Below are positions 32,981-40,519 of a stretch of 64,000 bases of DNA, in pieces. The stretch is taken from assembly GCA_019637095.1 (NCBI GenBank), contig JAHBWG010000004.1, forward strand, positions 124,001-188,000. Direction: 5' to 3'. The notes below the pieces were generated by a model. It searched no databases and was not told where the DNA came from. It worked only from the letters and a program-made list of their open reading frames with translations. Source of the stretch: Sandaracinaceae bacterium. GTDB taxonomy: Bacteria; Myxococcota_A; Polyangia; Polyangiales; Sandaracinaceae. How positions within the stretch are numbered: position 1 is the first letter of the stretch; each line of letters starts with the position of its first letter. The position numbers and the translations under genes were made by a program.

Positions 32981-33592
32981 GTGGGGAGCTGGCTCGTCCG
33001 CGTGGTGTTCGCGGTGCTCCTCGGGTGCAGCCGAGCGCCCGAGCGGGAGCGCACTCCGCCGACCCCTGGTCCGCCGACCGGCGCCCCGCGCGTCGAGCAC
33101 GCGGAGGATCCCGCTCCTGCGCCGGCCGACCCCACACCACCCGCCGGGCCGAGCGCCGATCACGGCGCCGCCGAGTGCGGCTCCGGCGACCCGTGCGTGC
33201 TCATCGGCGACCCGTGCGGGAACCCGATCGCGGTGCCGCGTTCGCAGGCGCGTGAGCGCTCGGAGGGGATGCGCCGGATCGCGCGCGTGGTGAGGTGCAC
33301 GGGATCGCGCCGCGTCTCGCCCGCCTACCCGAGCTGCGAGGCCGGCACGTGCCGCGCGCTGCCCCACCTCGTCGAGCCCGAGCGGCACGCTTGCGGGCGA
33401 TCCGACGAGTGCGTCGCCGTGATGCTCGGCTGCCGCGAGTCCGCCGCGATGAACGCGAGCGCCGCCGGACCCTACCTCGACGATCTCCCGAGGCTGCAGC
33501 GCGAGTGCCGCAACCGCGTGGGGTGGGATCGCCCTCCGGACGTGGTGTGCGCGTTCGGGTTCTGCGCGTTCGCCGTGCACGTCGGACCCTGA
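32981..33592 (+). CDS. Cysteine-rich lipoprotein, unknown
   Basis: 203 residues from GTG 32981, lipobox VLLGC ending at Cys16. A proline-rich linker (about residues 18-60) leads to a domain with ten cysteines (CGSGDPC, GDPCGN, VVRC, SCEAGTC, ACGRSDEC, LGCRE, QRECRN, CAFGFC). Probably a disulfide-stabilised envelope protein. No family recognised. Confidence 0.72.
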   Translation: MGSWLVRVVFAVLLGCSRAPERERTPPTPGPPTGAPRVEHAEDPAPAPADPTPPAGPSADHGAAECGSGDPCVLIGDPCGNPIAVPRSQARERSEGMRRIARVVRCTGSRRVSPAYPSCEAGTCRALPHLVEPERHACGRSDECVAVMLGCRESAAMNASAAGPYLDDLPRLQRECRNRVGWDRPPDVVCAFGFCAFAVHVGP

Positions 33593-33618
33593 GTCGAGGC
33601 GCTGCGCGCGCGTCCGTG

Positions 33619-33635
33619 ATTGCACGAGGTGCAAT
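33619..33635. promoter_or_regulatory. LysR-type operator 1: ATTGCAC-GAG-GTGCAAT
   Basis: A perfect 7+3+7 inverted repeat holding a T-N11-A LysR box (T33621, A33633). It overlaps a possible -35 (TTGCAC 33620-33625) of the regulator gene, whose -10 may be TATCAT at 33645-33650 with a 19-base spacer. Autoregulation is inferred. Confidence 0.65.
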
Positions 33636-33658
33636 GTTCCTGCGTATCATTCGAGGAT

Positions 33659-34630
33659 ATGGAATCCTCCGACCTCGCTCAGCTCGTGACCCTCGACGCG
33701 CTCTTGACGGAAGAGAGCGTCAGCGGCGCCGCGCGGCGGCTCGGGCTCTCGACCCCGGCGGTGAGCCACGCGCTCGCGCGCCTGCGGGAGCGCTTCGACG
33801 ACCCGCTCCTGGTCCGCGCGGGCCGCACCATGGTGCTCACCCCGCGCGCGCTCGCGCTGCGCCCCGCAGTGCGCGACGCGGTGACCGTCGCCGCGCGCGT
33901 GTTCACCCGGCCCGAGCCGTTCGACCCGGCGCGCCTCTCGCGCACCTTCGCGCTGAGCGCGACCGACTACGTGCTCGTGGTCGTGGGTCCCGCGCTCGAG
34001 GCGCGCGTGCGCGCTGGCGCGCCCGGGCTCGACCTTCGCTTCGTCCCGAACGCGGTCGATGACGCCGAGCGCCTGCGCCGCGGCGAGACCGATCTCGCGG
34101 TCGGGATCTACGGCGAGCTCCCGCCGGAGCTGCGCACGCGGGTGCTCTTGACCGACCGCCTGGTCTGCGTCGTGCGCGAGGGGCACCCGCGGGTCGGGCG
34201 TCGGCTCGGTCTCGACGCGTTCGTCCGGCTCGATCACGTGCAGGTCGCGCCGCGCGGCCAGCCCGGCGGCTACCTCGACGACGCGCTCGCCGAGCGCGGG
34301 CTCGCGCGTCGCGTCGTGCGCGCCGTCCCCTACTTCCAGGTCGCGCTCGCGATGGTCGCCGCCAGCGACGACGTGCTCACCGTCTCCGAGCGCATCGCCC
34401 GCGCGCTCGCGCCCGGCCTGGGGCTGCGGATCGTCGAGCCGCCGCTCCCACTCGCGCCGTTCGCGCTCTCGATGGTGTGGCATCCCCGCTTCGACGCCGA
34501 CGCCGCGCACGCGTGGCTGCGCGAGCGGCTGGTCGACGCAGCGTCCGAGGTCGCTCCCGTGCGGCACGAGGGCGCGCGGCGCCGCCTCGACGCCGGTGAG
34601 GCCGGGCGGCGCCGGCGGCCCCGCAGATGA
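33659..34630 (+). CDS. LysR-family transcription regulator
   Basis: 323 residues from ATG 33659 with GAGG as ribosome binding site. The N-terminal winged helix-turn-helix reads DALLTEESVSGAARRLGLSTPAVSHALARLRERFDDPLLVR, standard for LysR proteins of the NodD/SyrM kind. The rest is a two-lobed periplasmic-binding-type ligand domain (LRRGETDLAVGIYGELPPEL). It has its own inverted-repeat operator before it and a second copy directly after its stop, in front of the DJ-1-like gene. It is thus likely to control the three genes downstream in response to an unknown small molecule. The arginine-rich tail is unusual. Confidence 0.9.
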   Translation: MESSDLAQLVTLDALLTEESVSGAARRLGLSTPAVSHALARLRERFDDPLLVRAGRTMVLTPRALALRPAVRDAVTVAARVFTRPEPFDPARLSRTFALSATDYVLVVVGPALEARVRAGAPGLDLRFVPNAVDDAERLRRGETDLAVGIYGELPPELRTRVLLTDRLVCVVREGHPRVGRRLGLDAFVRLDHVQVAPRGQPGGYLDDALAERGLARRVVRAVPYFQVALAMVAASDDVLTVSERIARALAPGLGLRIVEPPLPLAPFALSMVWHPRFDADAAHAWLRERLVDAASEVAPVRHEGARRRLDAGEAGRRRRPRR

Positions 34631-34645
34631 TTGCATCGCGTGCAA
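34631..34645. promoter_or_regulatory. LysR-type operator 2: TTGCA-TCGCG-TGCAA
   Basis: The same 15-base pattern TTGCA-N5-TGCAA as operator 1, starting directly after the LysR stop and 95 bases before the DJ-1-like gene. A related 8-base palindrome GTTGCAAC lies at 34670-34677. Confidence 0.6.
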
Positions 34646-34739
34646 CGAGTCATTTCCCAACCCCTCGTTGTTGCAACATGGGCGCGTCTCCACAGTCACG
34701 GGGTCGGCGCGCCGTCGCGCCCCTTTCCCGGAGAGCCCC

Positions 34740-35477
34740 ATGACCGCCAACCTCGACGTCACCCGCAAGAAGAAGATCCTGCTCGTCGCCGCAAACCCCG
34801 CGACCTCGACCGTCACCGGATGGCCGGTCGGCTTCTGGTGGGCCGAGCTGTCCCACCCGTACTGGGCCTTCACGGAGGTCGGCTACGAGGTGGAGATCCG
34901 CAGCCCCGACGGGGGTGCCCTCGTCGCCGACGGCTACAGCGACCCCGAGGACGCGAGCGGCTACTCGGCGCACGATCTCTTGAGCCTCGGGTTCAAGCGC
35001 TCGCCCGCGCACCGCGCGCTGCTCGAGGCGACCGAGCGCGTCGACGAGGTCGACCCCGCCGACTACGACGCCCTCTTCCTCGCCGGCGGCCAGTCGCCGA
35101 TGTTCACCTTCCGCGAGAGCCCGAAGATCGCGCGGCTCGTCGCGGGGTTCTACGAGGCGGGCAAGGTCACCGCGCTCGTCTGCCACGCGACCTGCGCGCT
35201 GCTCGAGACGCGGCTGTCCGACGGCTCGCTCCTCATCGCCGGCAAGACGTGGACGGGCTTCGCCAACGCCGAGGAGAAGTTCGCCGACGACTTCGTCGGC
35301 CAGCGCATCCAGCCGTTCTGGATCGAGGACGAGGCGCGCCGCATCGAGGGCACCAACTTCGTCGTCGACCAGCGCTTCCGCCCGTTCGCCGTGCGCGACG
35401 GCCTGCTCGTCACCGGCCAGCAGCAGTACTCCGGGGCCGCGGCGGCGCGCCTCGTCATCGAGGCGCTCGGGCGCTGA
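34740..35477 (+). CDS. DJ-1/PfpI family protein (Hsp31/glyoxalase III-like)
   Basis: 245 residues from ATG 34740, with GGAG as ribosome binding site. Residues ATSTVTGWPVGFWWAELSHPYWAFTEVGYEVEI match the DJ-1/PfpI fold. The nucleophile is the Cys of LVCHATCALLE, with TWTGFANAEEKF and FVVDQRFRPF further on as in the Hsp31-type subgroup. Members act as glyoxalase III, deglycase-like or chaperone enzymes. As first gene after the LysR operator it is probably the main induced product. Confidence 0.88.
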   Translation: MTANLDVTRKKKILLVAANPATSTVTGWPVGFWWAELSHPYWAFTEVGYEVEIRSPDGGALVADGYSDPEDASGYSAHDLLSLGFKRSPAHRALLEATERVDEVDPADYDALFLAGGQSPMFTFRESPKIARLVAGFYEAGKVTALVCHATCALLETRLSDGSLLIAGKTWTGFANAEEKFADDFVGQRIQPFWIEDEARRIEGTNFVVDQRFRPFAVRDGLLVTGQQQYSGAAAARLVIEALGR

Positions 35478-35491
35478 GCGGAGGCACGCCG

Positions 35492-35995
35492 ATGAGCCCC
35501 GACGACTTCGTCGCCCTCGCGCTCGCCGCGCCCATCGAGAGCGGCGCCGCCCAGTACGGCTACTCCATGCGCGTCGCCTCCGAGAGCCGCCGACCGCCCG
35601 GCGTGATCGCGCTGACGTGGATCACCGGCAAGGACGAGGCGGAGCGCGAGCGCATCCGCGCCCACAGCCGCCAGAACGTGCAGGACTTCCTCGCCGAGCC
35701 GGGCTTCCTCTCGATCGTCACCGGCTTCATCGGCCTGCGCGGCTTCACCGTGACCGCCTGGGAGGACGAGGACGCCATGCGCCGCGCGCTCGGCAAGCAC
35801 CACGCGGCGGCGATGCGCGAGCTCTTCGGCGAGGACTTCGTCGCGAGCGTGTGGACGAGCGTGTGGGCGCCGACGCGCGTCAACCGGCTCTGGGTGCGCT
35901 GCACCGCGTGCGGTGCGCTCGAGGACGTCTCGGACGACCACCGCGCGTGCAGCCGCTGCGCGGCGGCGTTGCCCGAGCGGCCGGCGTACTGGTGA
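35492..35995 (+). CDS. ABM-like protein with a C-terminal zinc ribbon
   Basis: 167 residues from ATG 35492, with GGAGG seven bases upstream. The first 135 residues look like a dimeric alpha-beta barrel of the antibiotic-biosynthesis-monooxygenase kind (GVIALTWITG; GFLSIVTGFIGLRGFTVTAWEDEDAMRRAL; HHAAAMRELFG). The C-terminus adds CTAC...CSRC, a small zinc ribbon. It follows the DJ-1 gene by 14 bases and is probably cotranscribed. Substrate unknown. Confidence 0.72.
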   Translation: MSPDDFVALALAAPIESGAAQYGYSMRVASESRRPPGVIALTWITGKDEAERERIRAHSRQNVQDFLAEPGFLSIVTGFIGLRGFTVTAWEDEDAMRRALGKHHAAAMRELFGEDFVASVWTSVWAPTRVNRLWVRCTACGALEDVSDDHRACSRCAAALPERPAYW

Positions 35996-36042
35996 GCGTG
36001 CATCGGACGGAGCGACCCTCGACCCCAGCCTCGGAGGACCCA

Positions 36043-37326
36043 GTGAAGATCGCCATCCTCGGCGCCGGAAACGTCGGCGCCACGCTCGGCCGCGGCCTCG
36101 CGGCCGCAGGTCACCGGATCGCCTACGCCGTGCGGGCGCCAGGCGATCCCAAGCACGACGTCTCGCGCTCCCACGCGGAGGTGCTCGCGGTGCCCGACGC
36201 GGTCCGCGAGGCCGACGCGGTGATCCTCGCCACGCCCTGGGCTGCGGCCGAGGCGGCGCTCGCGAGCGCCGGGGACCTCGGCGGCAGGCCGCTGCTCGAC
36301 GCGACGAACCCGATCGGCCCGGGCTTCACGCTCACCCACGGCGGCGACGACTCGGGCGGCGAGCAGGTCGCGCGCTGGGCGCCGAGCGCGCGCGTCGTGA
36401 AGGTGTTCAACACGACCGGCAAGGAGAACATGGCCGACCCGCGCTACGGCGCGGCGCGCGCGGCGATGTTCGTCGCGGGCGACGACGAGGCGGCGCGCGC
36501 GCTCGCGCTCGGGCTCGCGCGCGATCTCGGGTTCGAGGCCGCGTCCGTCGGCGGCCTCTCTCGCGCGCGGGTGCTCGAGCCGCTCGCGATGCTCTGGATC
36601 CGGCTGGCGATGGGGCTCGGGCACGGGCGCGACGTCGCCCTCGGGCTGCTGCGCCGCGAGGGTGTCGCGGAGGCGCCGGCGGCGGCGCCGAGCGAGGGTC
36701 CGCCGCTCTCTGTCGCGATCCTCGGGAGCGGCCGCATCGGCGCGGGGCTCGGCCGCGCGTGGGCGCGGGCCGGTCACGACGTCGTCTTCGGCGTGCGCGA
36801 CGAGACGGATCCCGAGACACGCGCGCTCGCCACCGCGCTCGGCGCGCGCCTCGCCTCCGTGCGCGCGGCGCCCGAGGGCGCCGACGTCGTCGCGCTCGCG
36901 GTGCCGCACCGCGCGCTCGACGAGGTGCTCGCGGAGGCGGGTGAGCTCGCCGGGCGCGTGGTGATCGACTGCACCAACGCGGTAGGCCCCGGCTTCTCGC
37001 TCGTCCACGCGCACACCACGAGCGCCGCGGAGGAGCTCGCGCGCCGGCTCCCGCGGGCCCACGTCGTGAAGTCGTTCAACGCGCAGGGCGCCGAGAACCT
37101 CGCCGCGCCGGTCTACGATGGCGTCCCCGCCGTCAATTTCTTTTGCGGAGATGATGCGGCGGCGAAGGACGCCGTCCGTCGCCTCGTCCGAGACATCGGC
37201 TTCGCGCCCATCGACGCGGGCCCGCTCGCCAGCGCGCGCCTGCTCGAGCCGCTCATGGTCGTGTGGGTCCTGGCCGCGCAGGCGCTCGGCACCCGCGACC
37301 TCGGCTTCGTGCTGCTCCGCCGCTGA
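36043..37326 (+). CDS. Tandem NADP-dependent F420-reductase-like protein (two Rossmann copies)
   Basis: 427 residues from GTG 36043 with GGAGG five bases upstream. Two copies of one enzyme domain are joined. Copy one: KIAILGAGNVGATLGRGLA, DAVILATPW, DATNPIGPGFTL, VVKVFNTTGKENM, LEPLAMLWIRLA. Copy two: VAILGSGRIGAGLGRAWA, DVVALAVPH, DCTNAVGPGFSL, VVKSFNAQGAENL, LEPLMVVWVLAA. Each has the nucleotide loop and the C-terminal helix of the F420-dependent NADP reductase family, which normally has about 210 residues and works as a dimer. The protein looks like a covalently fused dimer. No F420 biosynthesis gene is in view, so an NADPH-linked reduction of another substrate is possible. Confidence 0.82.
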   Translation: MKIAILGAGNVGATLGRGLAAAGHRIAYAVRAPGDPKHDVSRSHAEVLAVPDAVREADAVILATPWAAAEAALASAGDLGGRPLLDATNPIGPGFTLTHGGDDSGGEQVARWAPSARVVKVFNTTGKENMADPRYGAARAAMFVAGDDEAARALALGLARDLGFEAASVGGLSRARVLEPLAMLWIRLAMGLGHGRDVALGLLRREGVAEAPAAAPSEGPPLSVAILGSGRIGAGLGRAWARAGHDVVFGVRDETDPETRALATALGARLASVRAAPEGADVVALAVPHRALDEVLAEAGELAGRVVIDCTNAVGPGFSLVHAHTTSAAEELARRLPRAHVVKSFNAQGAENLAAPVYDGVPAVNFFCGDDAAAKDAVRRLVRDIGFAPIDAGPLASARLLEPLMVVWVLAAQALGTRDLGFVLLRR

Positions 37327-37339
37327 CCTACCCGATCCA

Positions 37340-37366
37340 TCGGCGACGCAGCGACGCGGTCGCCGA
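37340..37366. terminator. Hairpin after the reductase gene
   Basis: TCGGCGAC (37340-37347) pairs with GTCGCCGA (37359-37366) across an 11-base loop, 13 bases after the reductase stop. Confidence 0.5.
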
Positions 37367-37409
37367 GGACCCCGACGCGCGTGGAGCCCCGCCCGGCCCG
37401 CTCGGTGGT

Positions 37410-37453
37410 CGGAGCGTCTCCGAGATCGGGCGGTGAGCCAGGCCGACGCTCCG
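37410..37453. terminator. Second hairpin in the convergent gap
   Basis: CGGAGCGTC (37410-37418) pairs with GACGCTCCG (37445-37453), loop 26 bases, downstream of the minus-strand gene that ends at 37490. Confidence 0.35.
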
Positions 37454-37489
37454 GCGCGTGGCGTCGCCGCTCGCGTCGGCGCTGAGCTC

Positions 37490-38128
37490 TCAGTCGAAGG
37501 TGCCGCGCAGGCTCAGCGAGCCCAGACCGGCGCTGACGCCGACGCTCGCCGCGCGCGGTGCGGGGCGGCTCGAGAGCTCGAAGGCGATGATCGATCCGGT
37601 GATCGCGCCGACGCCCGCGAGCACACCGCCGCTCGCGTAGAAGGCGCCTGGGTCCAGGCGGTCCGCTTGGTCGGCGAAGAAGCCGCCGACGATGAGCGCG
37701 GCGCCGGGCAGCGCGCCGAGGAACGACCCGAGCAACGTCCAGCCGAAGTCGGCGCCACGGCCGCTCAGGTTGCCGAAGAGAAAGACGCTCGCGGGGATCG
37801 TCAGCAAGGCGGTGAGCGGCACGGCGGTGATCGTCGCCTCGAGGGGCGCGTATCCGCACGGGGGCGCCTGGCACGCGGGGTACGCGACGGAAGCGACGAG
37901 CAGGCCTCCGAGCCCCGCGAGGACCGCGCCGACGCCGGCTCCGGCGGTGACCAAGAGCCCGCGCTCCCAGCCGGGCGACGGCGTGTTCGCAGGGAGCTCG
38001 AGCGCGCCCGGAGGCTCGAGCAGGGTGGGCCCTGGCTCGTCGAGCGCGACGGCGAGCTGGGCCTCGGCGAGGGCGGGGAGCGCGAGCGCGAGGACGATCG
38101 AGAGCGGGACGAGAATCGTTCGGGACAT
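37490..38128 (-). CDS. Exported multi-helix membrane protein, paralogue of the protein at 41784
   Basis: 212 residues from ATG 38128. A cleavable signal (LSIVLALALPALAEAQ) precedes four glycine-rich hydrophobic helices. The segments FGWTLLGSFLGALPGAAL and ITGSIIAFELSSRP resemble WTLFAGVLGGGVSALLL and PTLSVLAFELSVP in the 343-residue protein encoded at 41784-42815. The two genes frame the ECF sigma/FecR locus. Role unknown; a small envelope channel or scaffold is possible. It follows the lipoprotein hydrolase gene by 58 bases on the same strand. Confidence 0.75.
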   Translation of the reverse strand: MSRTILVPLSIVLALALPALAEAQLAVALDEPGPTLLEPPGALELPANTPSPGWERGLLVTAGAGVGAVLAGLGGLLVASVAYPACQAPPCGYAPLEATITAVPLTALLTIPASVFLFGNLSGRGADFGWTLLGSFLGALPGAALIVGGFFADQADRLDPGAFYASGGVLAGVGAITGSIIAFELSSRPAPRAASVGVSAGLGSLSLRGTFD

Positions 38129-38186
38129 GGAGGTGCCTTCTCCGCTCGCGCGGGCGAGCGGGGTTCGTGGTTCGCGTGGATGGCGG

Positions 38187-39842
38187 TCAGTGGGCGTCGA
38201 GGAACGCGGCGATCTCCGCGGCGAGCAGGCGCGGTCGCTCGCAGTGGAGCGCGTGGCCGGTGTCGGCGAGCAGGAGCGTCGGTCCGTCCGCCGTGAGGTG
38301 TCGCGACAGCCGGCGGACGAACGAGTACGTCGTCATGGGGACCAGGTCGTCGGCGTCGCCCGCGACCAAGAGGAGCGGCGCGGTGATCCGCGAGAAGCGC
38401 CGCTCCCCATCCTCCTCGACGGCGAGGTGACTGAACACGAGCTGCTCGTAGGCCACGCGATAGTGCCAGCGACGCTGGTGCTCGCCGTAGGTCTCGCCGA
38501 CCTGCCGGAGGCCCTCGCGCACGAACCGCTCGTTGCACGACCAGCCGGGCCGGTACCAGTAGGCGGCTTGGTCTCGGAGCGACGAGAGGCCGCCGACGAA
38601 GTAGTCGCGCCGGCTCTCGCTGGTCTCCGGCGCCGACCACGCCTCGCGAGTGACGCGCACCGCCTCGTGCTTGACGACGTCGGTCATCTCGCCGTCGCGC
38701 GCGGCGAACGGGAGCCGGGCGAGCGACCACGAGAAGTCGATCGACGCCGGCGACCACGCGACGATCGCGCGCGGCCAACCGTGCCCGCCCTCGGCGAGGC
38801 GGAGCACGAGGTTGCCGCCGAGGCTCCCTCCGATCGCGGCGCGCACGCGATCGCGTACGCCGAGCGCGTCGACGAGCGCGACGAGGAACGCGTCGAGGAA
38901 CCGTAGGACCGCGTCGTCGCCGCCGAAGGTGTCCACGATCGCCCTCGGGTCGACGCGCTCGGAGTAGGCGTTCGACGGCAAGTCCATCGCGACGATGCTG
39001 AGCGCGCGGCCGCGCGCGCCCGCCTCGTCGATCAGCGCCGCGAACAGCCCGGCCCCTTCCTCGGCGAGCGACGTGTGGCCGTGCACGAAGAGGATGACCT
39101 CGTGGTCGGCCGGGATCAGCGGCGGTCGCGCAGGAGGGATCGCGCCGACGAGCTCGGCGGGGACCGCGGGCTCGGGCGCGGGGTCGGTGGAGGCGATGAC
39201 GACGCGGGTGCGAACCGCCCGAGGCTCGACCGGCGTCGGGACGTCGACGACGACGTCGTGCTGCGGCCACGGCGCCGCGTGCACGGCGATCGGTCGGCCT
39301 GGGGCGTCGTCCTCCGGCGAGACGGCGATCCAGCCCAGCGGTCCGCGCGCCCGCGCGCGGTGCGCCGCCGGTCCGCGGAGCGCCCACGCGACGTGGTAGG
39401 CGCGCTCGAGGGCGAACGCCTCGGCCGCCGCGCTGCCGCCGATGGCTCCGGGCATCGGTGGATCGGCCGCGAAGGCGGCGTAGCTCCGCGCGCCGCTCAC
39501 CGCGAGGTCGGCGAAGGCGCGGGCCCGCTCGAGGTCACCGGTGTCGTAGGCGTGCGCCGCGCGCGCGAGCGCCTCGCGGGGACTCGCGAGCGCCGCCACC
39601 TCGCGCAGGTCCGCCGCGAGCGCGAAGCAGAACGCTTCGTCTCGCGCGTCGCACCCTCGGTTCGTCGCGAGCAGCGCAGGGGGAGGCAGCGCGTCGTCGA
39701 GGTCGTGGGGCGCGCAGTCGCGCTCGTCTTCGGTCGGCACCACGACGCGCTCCTCGCGGAGGTCGACGGGCTCGCCCAGGGATGGGAGCAGGCACCCGGT
39801 GGCGAGAGCCGAGAGCAAGACGGGGAGCAGAGTGATTCGCAT
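38187..39842 (-). CDS. Alpha/beta-hydrolase lipoprotein
   Basis: 551 residues from ATG 39842, lipobox LATGC ending at Cys17. After about 260 residues of linker and helical region comes an alpha/beta-hydrolase domain: VILFVHGHTSL (oxyanion strand), AAIGGSLGGNLVL with the nucleophile Ser in GGSLGGN, VAGDADDLVP with the acid Asp and DTGHALH with the His. Probably an envelope esterase or lipase; substrate unknown. It is divergent from the ECF sigma gene with 116 bases between the starts. Confidence 0.83.
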   Translation of the reverse strand: MRITLLPVLLSALATGCLLPSLGEPVDLREERVVVPTEDERDCAPHDLDDALPPPALLATNRGCDARDEAFCFALAADLREVAALASPREALARAAHAYDTGDLERARAFADLAVSGARSYAAFAADPPMPGAIGGSAAAEAFALERAYHVAWALRGPAAHRARARGPLGWIAVSPEDDAPGRPIAVHAAPWPQHDVVVDVPTPVEPRAVRTRVVIASTDPAPEPAVPAELVGAIPPARPPLIPADHEVILFVHGHTSLAEEGAGLFAALIDEAGARGRALSIVAMDLPSNAYSERVDPRAIVDTFGGDDAVLRFLDAFLVALVDALGVRDRVRAAIGGSLGGNLVLRLAEGGHGWPRAIVAWSPASIDFSWSLARLPFAARDGEMTDVVKHEAVRVTREAWSAPETSESRRDYFVGGLSSLRDQAAYWYRPGWSCNERFVREGLRQVGETYGEHQRRWHYRVAYEQLVFSHLAVEEDGERRFSRITAPLLLVAGDADDLVPMTTYSFVRRLSRHLTADGPTLLLADTGHALHCERPRLLAAEIAAFLDAH

Positions 39843-39958
39843 GCCCCATGGGTGCGCGCGGCGAGCCGTCGTGGGACGTTTTTCTTTCGCAGGTCCTCGC
39901 GGATCGTCGCCTCGCACCTTTTCGTCTCACTTCGGGCGGCGGCCGACACTCATGTGAC

Positions 39959-40519
39959 ATGCTCGCCAAGGTGCTCGAGTTCCCTCACGCCGAGCCGGGA
40001 GCCGCTCCATTGGACCTGGAGGTCACGCTGACGGAGCTGGTGCCGGTGGTTCGCGCGTGGATGTGGCGGCTCCTCGGGCCGCGCGTCGACTACGATGACG
40101 CCGTGCAGGACGCGCTGATCGAGCTGGCCAAGGCGCTGCCGAGCTTCGAGGGGCGCTCGAAGGTCACGACGTTCGCGCACCCGATCGTCGTGCGCACCGC
40201 GTACCGCTACATGCGCGCCCCGCGCGAGGTGGCTCCGAGCGACCCGGACACCGTGGCCGGGACCGACGACCCGGAGCGTCGCGTCGCTCACCGGCAGGAG
40301 CTCGACCGGCTCCACCGCGTGCTCGGCCAGCTCCCCGAGACGGCGCGCGTGGCCTTCGTGCTCTGCGCCGTCGAGCGGCTCGCGCACGAGGAGGCGGCCG
40401 CCATCGAGGGCGTGTCGGTCGAGACGCTGCGCGCTCGGCTGAAGCGCGCGAAGGCCGAGCTCGCGCGTCGCCTCCGCGCCGACCCGGAGCTCGCGAGCAT
40501 GCTCGGGGGGCGCACGTGA
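39959..40519 (+). CDS. ECF-type RNA polymerase sigma factor
   Basis: 186 residues from ATG 39959. Region 2 reads YDDAVQDALIELAKALPSFEGRSKVTTFAHPIVVRTAYRYMR; region 4 reads RVLGQLPETARVAFVLCAVERLAHEEAAAIEGVSVETLRARLKRAKAEL. It directs RNA polymerase to a small set of promoters. It overlaps the FecR-type gene by GTGA, the usual sigma/anti-sigma pairing. Confidence 0.93.
   Translation: MLAKVLEFPHAEPGAAPLDLEVTLTELVPVVRAWMWRLLGPRVDYDDAVQDALIELAKALPSFEGRSKVTTFAHPIVVRTAYRYMRAPREVAPSDPDTVAGTDDPERRVAHRQELDRLHRVLGQLPETARVAFVLCAVERLAHEEAAAIEGVSVETLRARLKRAKAELARRLRADPELASMLGGRT

Noticed and set aside
39843-39958. ECF-type autoregulated promoter (GGAAC/CGTC) before the sigma gene
   Set aside because: Only partial matches were found; not enough to call.
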